Shown here one piece after another: positions 50,977-59,289 of a stretch of 64,000 bases of DNA (the stretch's first letter is position 1; the number at the start of each line of letters is the position of its first letter). The stretch is taken from positions 1,550,001 through 1,614,000 of the forward strand of contig NZ_CP053941.1 in NCBI RefSeq assembly GCF_013267195.1, written 5' to 3'. The translations under genes and the position numbers were made by a program. The notes below the pieces were generated by a model. It was not told where the DNA came from. It did no database searches and saw only the letters and a program-made list of their open reading frames with translations. This DNA is from Halorubrum salinarum. Its GTDB lineage: Archaea > Halobacteriota > Halobacteria > Halobacteriales > Haloferacaceae.

Positions 50977-52646
50977 CCGAACACGGCACCGCGCAACCGT
51001 CCGAAGAGCTCCGAAAGGCGGCCATGCGCCGCCCTCACCTCCGGGAGCACCTCCGCGAGTTCAAACAGATCACCGGGGAGTTCCCGCAGTTCATCGAGGA
51101 GCCGAAAGACGAGTACGAGTCCCCCCGGCCGAACGTCATCTACCCGGTCGGCGGCCCCATCTACAGCCACATCTACGGCGACCTCGGGCAGGACACGAAG
51201 TACTACGCCATCGAGCCCGAGGTGTCGGGCCCGCAGGCGGAGATCCTCAACGAGGTGAAAAACCGGCTGCTGACCGTGAGCGGCCAGCACAGCGCGCCGG
51301 AGAACGAGGCCGAGTACGACGACCTCATCGAGGAGCTGTTAGAGGAGGTCACCCACGTCGACGACTCCGCGTCGGGGTGGCGCAAGGGCCTCTCGAAGCT
51401 GAAGAACTTCGGGAAGCTGTCGGTCACCGAGGAGACCTACGAGAACATCCGGTACCGGCTCAACCGCGACATCGTCGGGCTCGGGCCGCTGGAACCGGTG
51501 ATGCGCGACCCGGCCAACGAGGACATTCACGTCATCGGCCCCAAGGAGTGCCACGTCGACCACGGCACCTTCGGCATGCTGGAGACGACCGTCGACTTCG
51601 GGACGCCCCAGGAGTTCGACAACTGGCTGCGCAACATGGGCGAGCGGATCGGCGACCCGCTCTCCGACTCCGACCCCATCGTCGACTCCACGCTGCCGGA
51701 CGGGTCGCGTATCAACATCATCTACTCCGACGACGTGTCGCTGAAGGGCTCCTCGCTCACCATCCGCCAGGGCGAGGAGGTGCCGCTGTCGATCAACCAG
51801 ATCACCAACTGGGGGACGCTCTCGCCGGAGCTGGCGGCGTACCTCTGGCTCTGCTTAGAGAACGAGCAGACCGTCTTCGTGGTCGGGGAGACGGCGTCCG
51901 GGAAGACGACGACGCTGAACGCCATCCTCTCGTACATCCCCGACGACTCGAAGATCTACACCGCGGAGGACACCGCGGAGGTTATCCCGCCGCACAACAC
52001 CTGGCAGCAGCTGCTGACCCGCGAGGGCGGCGGCGAGGGCTCCTCCGACGTGGACATGTTCGACCTGGTCGCCGCCGCGCTGCGGTCGCGCCCCGACTAC
52101 ATCATCGTGGGCGAGGTCCGTGGCGCCGAGGGGCGCATGGCGTTCCAGGCGGCCCAGACCGGCCACCCGGTCATGCTGACGTTCCACGCGTCCGACATCG
52201 TCTCGATGATCCAGCGGTTCACCTCCGAGCCGATCAACGTCCCGGAGACGTTCATGGACAACGCCGACGTGGCGCTGTTCCAGAACCGCGTGAAGCAGGG
52301 CGACCAGGTCCTGCGCCGCGTGACGAGCGTCCAGGAGATCGAGGGGTACTCCAAGGAGATGGAGGGGGTCGTCACCCGCGAGGTGTTCAGCTGGGACCCC
52401 GTCGAAGACGAGATCGTCTTCCAGGGGATGAACAACTCCTACGTGCTCGAAGAGCAGATCGCGACGCTCCTGGGCTACGCCGACACCCGCGACATCTACG
52501 ACGACCTCGACTTCCGCGCGGAGCTCATCGAGCGGATGATCCAGGAGGGGATCTTAGGCTACCACGAGGTCAACGACGCGATCAACTCGTTCCAGCGCGA
52601 CGGCGTCGAGGGGCTCCCCTTCGACATGCACCGGAACACGAGGTAG
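50973..52646 (+). CDS. arlI: Archaellum motor ATPase ArlI
   Basis: A 557-aa hexameric ATPase of the type II/IV secretion family that drives both assembly and rotation of the archaellum. Walker A is GETASGKTTTLNA (about residue 304), the Asp-box region is TAEDTAEV, and Walker B is IIVGEVRGAEGRMAFQ. A long N-terminal domain includes NPDS-like segments (REHLREFKQITGEFPQFIEE). The C-terminus is DMHRNTR. A 22-aa ORF precedes it. It is followed by arlJ 23 nt later. Confidence 0.96.
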   Translation: MTEHGTAQPSEELRKAAMRRPHLREHLREFKQITGEFPQFIEEPKDEYESPRPNVIYPVGGPIYSHIYGDLGQDTKYYAIEPEVSGPQAEILNEVKNRLLTVSGQHSAPENEAEYDDLIEELLEEVTHVDDSASGWRKGLSKLKNFGKLSVTEETYENIRYRLNRDIVGLGPLEPVMRDPANEDIHVIGPKECHVDHGTFGMLETTVDFGTPQEFDNWLRNMGERIGDPLSDSDPIVDSTLPDGSRINIIYSDDVSLKGSSLTIRQGEEVPLSINQITNWGTLSPELAAYLWLCLENEQTVFVVGETASGKTTTLNAILSYIPDDSKIYTAEDTAEVIPPHNTWQQLLTREGGGEGSSDVDMFDLVAAALRSRPDYIIVGEVRGAEGRMAFQAAQTGHPVMLTFHASDIVSMIQRFTSEPINVPETFMDNADVALFQNRVKQGDQVLRRVTSVQEIEGYSKEMEGVVTREVFSWDPVEDEIVFQGMNNSYVLEEQIATLLGYADTRDIYDDLDFRAELIERMIQEGILGYHEVNDAINSFQRDGVEGLPFDMHRNTR

Positions 52647-52669
52647 CGACGATGGAGGCGATCTAACCG

Positions 52670-54406
52670 ATGGCGGTGAAACAGTTCGGCGACGGGCTCG
52701 CGACGGCCGCGCAGCTCACCTCCGAGGTGATGGAGTCGTACGAGCAGCTCGACATCTCCAAGGGGAAGTACGTCGGCCTCGTGTTGCTGCCGGCCCTGTT
52801 CGTGTTCCTCGGCAGCGTCGTCGGCCTGGTCGCGCTCCCGCTCCCCTTCGCCGCCCGCGTCCCGATCCCGATGTTCGGCGGGCTCGTCCTGTTCGCGGCC
52901 GTCATCTACCCGAAGATCTACCTCTCCAGCCTGGAGACGAAGATCGACAACCAGCTGCACCTCGTGATGACGCACATGACCGTGCTGTCGACGACGAACA
53001 TCGACCGGATGGAGGTGTTCCGGACGCTGGCACAGGAGGAGGAGTACGGCGTCGCCGCCGAGGAGATCGGCCGCGTCGTCCACCTCGTCGACACGTGGAA
53101 CCAGAGCCTCGACGACGCCTGTCGCCGCCGCGCGCAGGAGGTCCCCTCCGACGCGATGGCCGACTTCTTCGACCGCCTCGGCTACACGATGGGCGCGGGC
53201 CAGTCGCTAGAGGAGTTCCTCGTCTCCGAGCAGGACGTCATGCTCGCGCAGTACGAGACGCGCTACGAGTCCGCGCTCTCGAACCTGGAGGTGATGAAGG
53301 ACCTGTACATGTCGATGATCCTCTCGATGACGTTCGCGCTGGTGTTCGCCGTCGTCCTCCCGATCCTCACCGGCAACAACCCGACCGCGACGGTGGCGGC
53401 CGTCATCGTCCTCTTCGTCTTCGTCCAGCTCGGCTTCTACGCGATGATCCGCGCGACCTCGCCGTACGACCCGATCTGGTACCACCCGGACGAGCGGGCG
53501 CCCGGCGACCTCAAGCTGTGGGGCTCGCTGATCGGCGGCGGGGCGCTCTCGCTGCTGCTCATCGGGATCACGGCCGCCGGGATGTTCGGGTTCGGCCCCG
53601 GGCTCCCCGGCCTGCTCTTCTTCCTCGACGACGTCCGGCTCCCGCTGTACCTCGCGGTCCCCATCTCGCCGCTGATCATCACCGGGGTCGTCCTCCGGCA
53701 GGAGGAACAGGCGATCACCGCCCGCGACGGCGAGTTCCCCTCGTTCGTGCGCGCGCTGGGCGCGACCGAGAGCGCGAAGCAGTCCACGACCACCGACGTG
53801 CTGACGACGCTGCGCGACAAGAACTTCGGCGAGCTCTCCGAGGCCATCGAGCGGCTCTACCGCCGGCTCAACATGCGGATCAGCACCGAGGGCGCCTGGC
53901 GGGCGTTCACGCGAGACACGCGCTCGTACCTCATCCAGAAGTTCTCCGAGATGTACCTCGTCGGCCGGCGGATGGGCGGGGACCCGAAGCTGCTCGGCGA
54001 GCTGATCTCGAAGAACATGAACGCCGTCAACCAGCTGCGCGAGCAGCGCCGGCAGGCGGCGATGACGTTCATCGGGCTGCTGTACGGGATCACCGCGGCC
54101 GCGACGTTCGCCTTCTTCATCGGGCTGGAGATCGTCGCCATCCTGGCCGACCTCACCGCCGACTTCGGGCTCGACCAGATGGACATCGGCCAGATCGTCT
54201 ACCCCGGCGCCTACGACATCCCGCTCATCGAGTACCTCCTGCTCACGGTCGTGCTGTTCAACGCCGCGCTCTCCTCGCAGATGATCCGCCGGATCGACGG
54301 CGGCAACCCCGCGAACGGCTACATCCACTTCGTGCTCCTCACGTGGCTCGGCGCTGGCACCGCCATCGCGACGCGGACGCTCGTCAACGCGATCCTGTCG
54401 ATCTGA
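52670..54406 (+). CDS. arlJ: Archaellum membrane platform ArlJ
   Basis: A 578-aa polytopic protein forming the membrane platform of the motor, homologous to TadC/GspF proteins. It has two GspF-like cytoplasmic domains (LVMTHMTVLSTTNIDRMEVF and LVGRRMGGDPKLLGEL lie in them) and about seven to nine membrane helices in clusters at about 40-80, 205-265, 290-345 and 465-575. A GGAGG Shine-Dalgarno motif lies about 11 nt upstream of its ATG. It is the last gene of the arl operon here. Confidence 0.95.
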   Translation: MAVKQFGDGLATAAQLTSEVMESYEQLDISKGKYVGLVLLPALFVFLGSVVGLVALPLPFAARVPIPMFGGLVLFAAVIYPKIYLSSLETKIDNQLHLVMTHMTVLSTTNIDRMEVFRTLAQEEEYGVAAEEIGRVVHLVDTWNQSLDDACRRRAQEVPSDAMADFFDRLGYTMGAGQSLEEFLVSEQDVMLAQYETRYESALSNLEVMKDLYMSMILSMTFALVFAVVLPILTGNNPTATVAAVIVLFVFVQLGFYAMIRATSPYDPIWYHPDERAPGDLKLWGSLIGGGALSLLLIGITAAGMFGFGPGLPGLLFFLDDVRLPLYLAVPISPLIITGVVLRQEEQAITARDGEFPSFVRALGATESAKQSTTTDVLTTLRDKNFGELSEAIERLYRRLNMRISTEGAWRAFTRDTRSYLIQKFSEMYLVGRRMGGDPKLLGELISKNMNAVNQLREQRRQAAMTFIGLLYGITAAATFAFFIGLEIVAILADLTADFGLDQMDIGQIVYPGAYDIPLIEYLLLTVVLFNAALSSQMIRRIDGGNPANGYIHFVLLTWLGAGTAIATRTLVNAILSI

Positions 54407-54433
54407 CCGCGGACGGGCTCTCCCTCGGTCCGA

Positions 54434-55372
54434 TCACTCCTCGAACAGCGTCGGCTCGGCGACCGCCGCGTCGGCGGCGTCGCGCCACGAGCGCGACGGC
54501 GCCCACCCGAACAGCCGCGCTGCCTTCCCGATCGCGTAGACGCCGCGGTCGTCGCCCTCGTCGAGCGCATCTGCGTCGACCGCGCAGTCGTCCGGCACCT
54601 CGCCGTAGGACTCGCGCAACAGGTCGAGGAGGGGGCGGCCGAGCGCGTTGTCGGCCGCCACGCAGTTGACCGCCTCGTGGGTCCCGGGGTCGACCGCTGG
54701 GTCGGATCCAAGGAGGTCCGCGAGCGCGGCCGCGACGAGGTCGGCGACGTCGCGGACGTCGACGTACGACCAGAAGTTGCCGGCGCCCGCGTCGAGGTCG
54801 CTCACGTACTCGTCCGCGCGGCAGGCGTAGTCGCCCGGGTACTGGATCCACGACGGACGGACGGAGACGGCGGAAATGTCGTGACGGCGCGCGGCCGCGC
54901 CCGCCGCCGCCTCCGCGGTCACCTTCGAGAGCCCGTAGGGGTCCTCCGGGCGGAGCGGGTGGGCCTCGGTGACCGGCAGCTCGTCCGGGAACGGCGTGGG
55001 GTCGGCGAAGAAGAAGCCGTAGGCGCCGTCGCTGGAGGCCTGGACGACCGGCGCGTCGGCGCGGCCCGCGGCGTCGCAGACGTGTTTCGCGGCGAGCGCG
55101 TTCGTCTCGAACACCCGCCCCTCCGGGTGGGTGCCCGCGACGGGGATCGCCGCCCAGTGGACGACGGCGTCGGGGTCGACCGCGGCGACCACGTCGAGCG
55201 CCTGGTCGCGCTCGGCGAGGTCGGCCGCGCGGAACGAGACGTCCGGGGCCGGGTCGACGCCGAGCCCGGGGTGGTCGTAGTCGACGACGACGACCTCGTA
55301 GTCGCCCGCGAGCCGGTCGGCGACCCAGCGCCCGGAGGCGCCGCGGCCGCCGGTGACGAGGACTGTGTCCAT
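54434..55372 (-). CDS. NAD-dependent epimerase/dehydratase family protein
   Basis: A 312-aa short-chain dehydrogenase-type enzyme. The nucleotide-binding motif is VTGGRGASGRWV (about residues 6-17) and the catalytic YxxxK is in EDPYGLSKVTAEA. Extended SDRs of this type often act on nucleotide sugars, so it could supply sugars for glycosylation of archaellins or the S-layer, but its position beside arlJ is the only hint. I preferred the ATG at 55372 (MDTVLVTGG) to an upstream start that adds a basic, unlike extension. Confidence 0.85.
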   Translation of the reverse strand: MDTVLVTGGRGASGRWVADRLAGDYEVVVVDYDHPGLGVDPAPDVSFRAADLAERDQALDVVAAVDPDAVVHWAAIPVAGTHPEGRVFETNALAAKHVCDAAGRADAPVVQASSDGAYGFFFADPTPFPDELPVTEAHPLRPEDPYGLSKVTAEAAAGAAARRHDISAVSVRPSWIQYPGDYACRADEYVSDLDAGAGNFWSYVDVRDVADLVAAALADLLGSDPAVDPGTHEAVNCVAADNALGRPLLDLLRESYGEVPDDCAVDADALDEGDDRGVYAIGKAARLFGWAPSRSWRDAADAAVAEPTLFEE

Positions 55373-55511
55373 GCGAACGCCTCGCGCAGCGAGGGCAAAA
55401 GCGCGTTGCTCGACGATTTCCCGGCGACGGCGTCCCGGTCTGGAGCGCCGGTCGGCACCCACGGCTTCCCGCTCCGGCAACCTTTAACGCGCAGAACGGT
55501 AACTTACGCGC

Positions 55512-56381
55512 ATGGATTGGAAGACAGACTGGGGGTTGCGTGGACGGATGGCGTTCACGATGTTCCTCCTGTTCGCCCTCTACGTCGTGTTCGTCGGAGC
55601 CCTGACGGTGTACTTCGGCGACTTCCTGTTCCCGCTGATCATGCTCGGCGGGTTCTCGCTCGCGCAGTACTTCTTCAGCGACAAGCTCGCGCTGCGGAGC
55701 ATGGGCGCCCGCGAGGTCGACCCCGACGAGTACCCCGACCTCCACCGGCGGATCGAGCGGCTGAGCCAGCAGGCCGACCTCCCGAAGCCCAAGGTCGCGG
55801 TCGCGAACACCCGCGTCCCGAACGCCTTCGCGACCGGCCGGAACAAGAAGAACGCGACCGTCGCGGTGACGACCGGGCTCCTGGAGAGCCTCGACGAGGA
55901 CGAGCTCGACGGCGTGCTCGCCCACGAGCTCGCCCACGTCAAGAACCGCGACGTGATGGTGATGACCATCGCGTCGTTCCTCTCCACCATCGCCTTCTTC
56001 ATCGTGCGGTGGGGGTGGCTGTTCAGCGGCGACAACCGGCAGGGCGCGCCCGTCATCGTCGCGATCCTCGTGTCGCTTCTGGTGTGGGTGGTCTCGTTCC
56101 TGCTCATCCGCGCGCTCTCGCGCTACCGCGAGTACTCCGCCGACCGCGGCGCGGCGCTCATCACCGGGAAGCCCGGCGCGCTCGCCTCGGCGCTGATGAC
56201 CATCGACGGCCGGATGGACAAGGTGCCCAAGGAGGACCTCCGCGAGGAGGCGGAGATGAACGCGTTCTTCATCATCCCGATCAAGGCCGGCTTCGTCGGG
56301 AAGATCGCCTCCACGCACCCCTCGACGGAGAACCGCATCGAGAAGCTCCGCGAGCTGGAAAAGGAGATGGAGACGGCCTGA
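55512..56381 (+). CDS. htpX: Zinc metalloprotease HtpX
   Basis: A 289-aa membrane protease that degrades damaged membrane proteins. The HExxH zinc site is HELAH at residues 138-142, with the third ligand Glu in YREYSADRGAAL. Four hydrophobic segments are seen (about 14-33, 38-54, 150-166 and 181-202), and MDWKTDWGLRGRM is at the N-terminus. A CCTTTAACG box lies about 30 nt before the ATG. It is upstream of repeat element B and convergent with the RNase P RNA gene. Confidence 0.93.
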   Translation: MDWKTDWGLRGRMAFTMFLLFALYVVFVGALTVYFGDFLFPLIMLGGFSLAQYFFSDKLALRSMGAREVDPDEYPDLHRRIERLSQQADLPKPKVAVANTRVPNAFATGRNKKNATVAVTTGLLESLDEDELDGVLAHELAHVKNRDVMVMTIASFLSTIAFFIVRWGWLFSGDNRQGAPVIVAILVSLLVWVVSFLLIRALSRYREYSADRGAALITGKPGALASALMTIDGRMDKVPKEDLREEAEMNAFFIIPIKAGFVGKIASTHPSTENRIEKLRELEKEMETA

Positions 56382-56410
56382 TACTGGTCTGAATCGGAAT
56401 TTTCGATTGG

Positions 56411-56835
56411 TTATTTATAAGCTGTTGAGAGTGGGTAGGTGACTAACACCGCCGAAGTCTTAGCCGCTTATTTATAAGACGTTGCGGGCAGGTCGGCGAC
56501 GAACACCGCCAAAGCCCCAGACGCTCGCTTATAAATAGTCGACCGTAAACCGACGGCGGACACCGCCAAAGCCCCAGCCGCGAGGACTTGCGCGCCTCGT
56601 TGCGCGCTTCAGTCGCTCGCGATGCTCGCTCCTTCCAGTGCTTACGTCAGCGGGCTTCGTCCTCGCGGCTGCCCCTTTGAGTCCCGCCCCGCACAGCACC
56701 GCACCTCACGCCTCCCCACCCTCGCGGTTCGCTCGGGGCTCCCTCCGGTCGCCCGTCGCTCACCGCGTCCCTCGCGCGTGCTCCTCGCGGCCGCCCCCGG
56801 CGGCCGCTCGCAGGCACGCGCCGCCGCAGTTCATT
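56411..56835. repeat. Structured dispersed repeat element, copy B
   Basis: This is the second copy of the family at 29728-30045. It opens with three units at about 56411, 56468 and 56529, each with a TTATTTATAA or TTATAAATAG box and, about 30 nt later, ACACCGCC(A/G)AAG (56446, 56503 and 56560). A 13-bp stem follows, CAGCCGCGAGGAC at 56575-56587 with its complement at 56659-56671. Then come GTCCCGCCCCGC (56681-56692), CTCACGCCTCCCCA (56705-56718), hairpin GCGGCCGCC/GGCGGCCGC (56787-56807) and GGCACGCGCCGCCGCA (56813-56828). It occupies the gap between htpX and RNase P RNA. Confidence 0.7.
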
Positions 56836-56869
56836 TATAACCAATCGCGCGACAGTCGCGCCGCTGGTC

Positions 56870-57250
56870 GGTGCGAGCGGACTGAGGGGAGTAAGCCCCC
56901 TTCGGTTCGTCCCGACATTCGGCTGAGCGTCCGCGCCGCGGCCGGACTACCTTGTGGCGCGGACTTGCACCGGCGAGGATTCGCCGTTCCATCCGTTCCC
57001 GCCCGTCGGCCCTCGTCGGGTTAACTCCCTTCCCTTGCGGGTCGGTTCGCGCGTTCGCGGGGTCACCCGCGAACGCCGTCGGTCGCAGAGGCGACCGCAC
57101 GCGACTCATCGGTCGGGGCGGGGGGTGTCGTTGCTGTTCCAGAGCCAGCCGTCTCCGACTCCGGGCGTGTGCCCGGTCGCCTGTCCGGCCGGTGGGGGGA
57201 CTTTCCTCATGCCAGGGGCACGGGAGTCGGGCTCCCTCTGTCCGGTTCGC
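56870..57250 (-). ncRNA. rnpB: RNase P RNA
   Basis: Catalytic RNA that trims tRNA 5' ends. On the minus strand the 5' part has ATGAGGAAAGTCCCCCC, the conserved P4/CR-I region. The 3' part has GACGAACCGAAGGGGGCTTA, the matching CR-V region. The ends pair as P1: GGACAGAGGGAG near 57232-57243 with CTCCCCTCAGTCC near 56878-56890. A total of about 375 nt is usual for haloarchaea. A TATA-like CGCTTATTCGCC lies at 57263-57275, about 25 nt upstream of the predicted 5' end. The exact ends are uncertain by a few bases. Confidence 0.93.
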
Positions 57251-57262
57251 CGTTTCTCCCGG

Positions 57263-57275
57263 CGGCGAATAAGCG
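57263..57275 (-). promoter_or_regulatory. Promoter of RNase P RNA
   Basis: The minus-strand box CCGCTTATTCGCC predicts transcription from about 57245, which agrees with the P1 end of the RNA. Confidence 0.6.
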
Positions 57276-57371
57276 GTTCGGTCGGGCGCCTCTCGGGCGA
57301 GACGCCGCGAGCGCCGCGAGAGCGGTGCCACAAGGGAAGCGTTCAAGTCGTCAGCACTGTAATGGACTCTC

Positions 57372-57974
57372 ATGTCCGAGGCTCAGACCGTTCAGCTGTC
57401 GTACGACGACGGTGCACGAGCGGTCGAACTCGCGCGGGAGGCGGTCGAGTCGTTCGTCCGACACGGGCAACGCGAACAGCCCGGCAGCATGCGAGAGGCG
57501 TTCTACGCCCGCACGGGCGCTTTTGTTCGGCTCCAGTCGACGCGGGGCCGCGGCCGCCTCCGCGGCTGCGCCGGCGCGTGGGACACCTCAGACCAGCTCG
57601 GTCACGCGATCGTCGAGGCCGCCATCAAGGCGGCGTCCGACGACTCCTGCGGCTCCGAGGTGGAGCCGAAGGAGCTCGACAACATCACCGTCTCGGTGTT
57701 CGTCGTCTCGAACACCGTCCTCACGAACGACCCCGCCGAGGACCTCGAGATCGGCACGCACGGCGTCGCCGTCGACAGCGGCAACGCCCACGGCTGGCTC
57801 TACCCGACGGTCCCCGTCGAGAACGGCTGGTCGGCCGCGGAGTTCCTCTCGCGCACCTGCCGGAAGGCGAAGCTCTCGCCGACCGCGTGGCAGGAGGAGG
57901 ACACCATGGTGACGCTCATCGAGGGCCAGGTCTTCCGAGAGCGCGCCGACGGCGGCGCCGTCGAGGAGCTGTAG
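57372..57974 (+). CDS. AMMECR1/TIGR00296 family protein
   Basis: A 200-aa protein of a conserved archaeal-eukaryotic family with unknown biochemical role. The signature is RLRGCAGAWD (about residues 62-71), with SVFVVSNTVL and a TAWQEEDTMVTLIEGQVF end. Human AMMECR1 is linked to a contiguous gene disorder, but no enzyme activity is agreed. The ATG follows a GTTCAAGTCG box by about 28 nt. It is divergent from the RNase P RNA gene. Confidence 0.9.
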   Translation: MSEAQTVQLSYDDGARAVELAREAVESFVRHGQREQPGSMREAFYARTGAFVRLQSTRGRGRLRGCAGAWDTSDQLGHAIVEAAIKAASDDSCGSEVEPKELDNITVSVFVVSNTVLTNDPAEDLEIGTHGVAVDSGNAHGWLYPTVPVENGWSAAEFLSRTCRKAKLSPTAWQEEDTMVTLIEGQVFRERADGGAVEEL

Positions 57975-58014
57975 CCCGCCACCCGCCCGCGTTTTCTCCG
58001 TCTCGCCGCCCGCG

Positions 58015-59172
58015 TCAGTCCGCCCCGTAGCCGACGGCCTCCGCGTCCGCGAGCGCCCGCTCCGCCGCCGCCGAGAGGTCGAACGCGTCGCCCGCGACCA
58101 CCTCGCCGTCGCGGATCACGGGCTCCATGAGCGCCTCGGCGTCCGCCGGTCCCGAGCGGTCCGCCAGCCCGACGGCGTGGCCGCCGTCGTCGGTGCGGTA
58201 GACGGCCTTCGCGCCCGAGAGCTTCCCGCGCTTGGCCGCCGGCTCGCCGTCGACGGCGACGAGGTCGAGCGCGAAGTCGACGGGGTCCGCGTTGGAGACG
58301 TAGCCGCCGACGCCGAACCCGTCGACGACGTCCCGTAGCTCGCGGAGGTCCGCCGGCCCGAGGCCGCCGGAGACGTACACGTCCACGTCGCCGTGGCCGC
58401 GCGCGTCGAGTTCCCACTGTACCTCGCGGACGATGTGTCGGAAGTCGCCGCGGCGCGAGCCCGTCGTGTCGAGGCGGACGCCGTCGAGGTCGTCGCCGAG
58501 CGTTTCCACGGCGCGGAGGACCTCGTCGACCTCGTCGGAGTAGGTGTCACACAGCGCGATCCGGGGCGCGTCCGCCGGGACGCCCTCGTCGTAGGCGCGC
58601 CAGGCGGCCTCCTGCTCGCCGCGCCCGAAGCAGATGGCGAGCGCGTGCGGCATCGTCCCCGAGGCCTCCCGGCCGAGCAGGTCGCCGGCGGCGACGTGCG
58701 AGAAGCCGTCGAACCCGGCCGCCAGCGCGGAGCGCTCGACCGCCGCGGTCATCGCGGGGTGGACGTGGCGCGCGCCGAACGAGAGGATCTGCGAGTCGGG
58801 CGCGGCGACCCGGCAGTCCAGCGCCGCCGTCGCCATCCCGGAGACGTGCGAGAGGAAGCCCAGGAGCGACGTCTCCAGCCGCGCGAACGCCAGGTACGGC
58901 CCCTCGATCCGCATCACCGGGCCGCCGTCGAACAGCCGCCCCTCGGGGATCGCGTCCACGTCCACGTCGCGCCCGGCGAGCAGCTCGACGGCGTCGCCGA
59001 GGCCCGCGAACAGCTCGAACTCCCCGTCCGGGAACTGGTCCGCGGTCACCTCGGCGACCACGCGGGGGTTCCGGCCGGCCGCCTCCAGCGCCGCCTCGGT
59101 CCGCTCGAAGTACGCGTCGGTCGCGCGCCCCTCGCGGATCGTGGCCGCGTCGACGATGTCGAACTCGCTCAT
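58015..59172 (-). CDS. pncB: Nicotinate phosphoribosyltransferase PncB
   Basis: A 385-aa enzyme that joins nicotinate and PRPP to make nicotinate mononucleotide in NAD salvage. It is of the archaeal type, with the phosphate-binding segments RLDTTGSRRGDF (about residue 234) and VYVSGGLGPADL, and HVSGMATAALDCRVAAPDSQ earlier. ASDAAE-like C-terminal residues are not special. It lies near pncA, which makes its substrate, with a secreted protein gene between them. The start MSEFDIVDAATI is standard. Confidence 0.92.
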   Translation of the reverse strand: MSEFDIVDAATIREGRATDAYFERTEAALEAAGRNPRVVAEVTADQFPDGEFELFAGLGDAVELLAGRDVDVDAIPEGRLFDGGPVMRIEGPYLAFARLETSLLGFLSHVSGMATAALDCRVAAPDSQILSFGARHVHPAMTAAVERSALAAGFDGFSHVAAGDLLGREASGTMPHALAICFGRGEQEAAWRAYDEGVPADAPRIALCDTYSDEVDEVLRAVETLGDDLDGVRLDTTGSRRGDFRHIVREVQWELDARGHGDVDVYVSGGLGPADLRELRDVVDGFGVGGYVSNADPVDFALDLVAVDGEPAAKRGKLSGAKAVYRTDDGGHAVGLADRSGPADAEALMEPVIRDGEVVAGDAFDLSAAAERALADAEAVGYGAD

Positions 59173-59289
59173 ACGCCTCGGTTCGGCCGCCGGGACGAAA
59201 AGCCACCCGTGTCGCGGCGGCCGCGCGGACCGCGCCGTCGTCGGGACCGTCGCCGGGGCCGCACTCGTCGGCGCGCTGCGCGCGCCGGG

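Noticed and set aside
49254-51290. A 678-codon antisense frame across arlF-arlI
   Set aside because: It runs opposite four overlapping arl genes with clear domains and has no promoter or recognisable domain.
52652-52666. Four-codon ORF between arlI and arlJ
   Set aside because: It merely surrounds the GGAGG Shine-Dalgarno motif of arlJ and is too short to regard as a gene.
56870-57250. 7S (SRP) RNA as an alternative for the structured RNA
   Set aside because: The conserved GAGGAAAGTCC and GGGGGCTTA regions and a P1 pairing of the ends fit RNase P RNA; SRP Alu and S-domain motifs are not seen.
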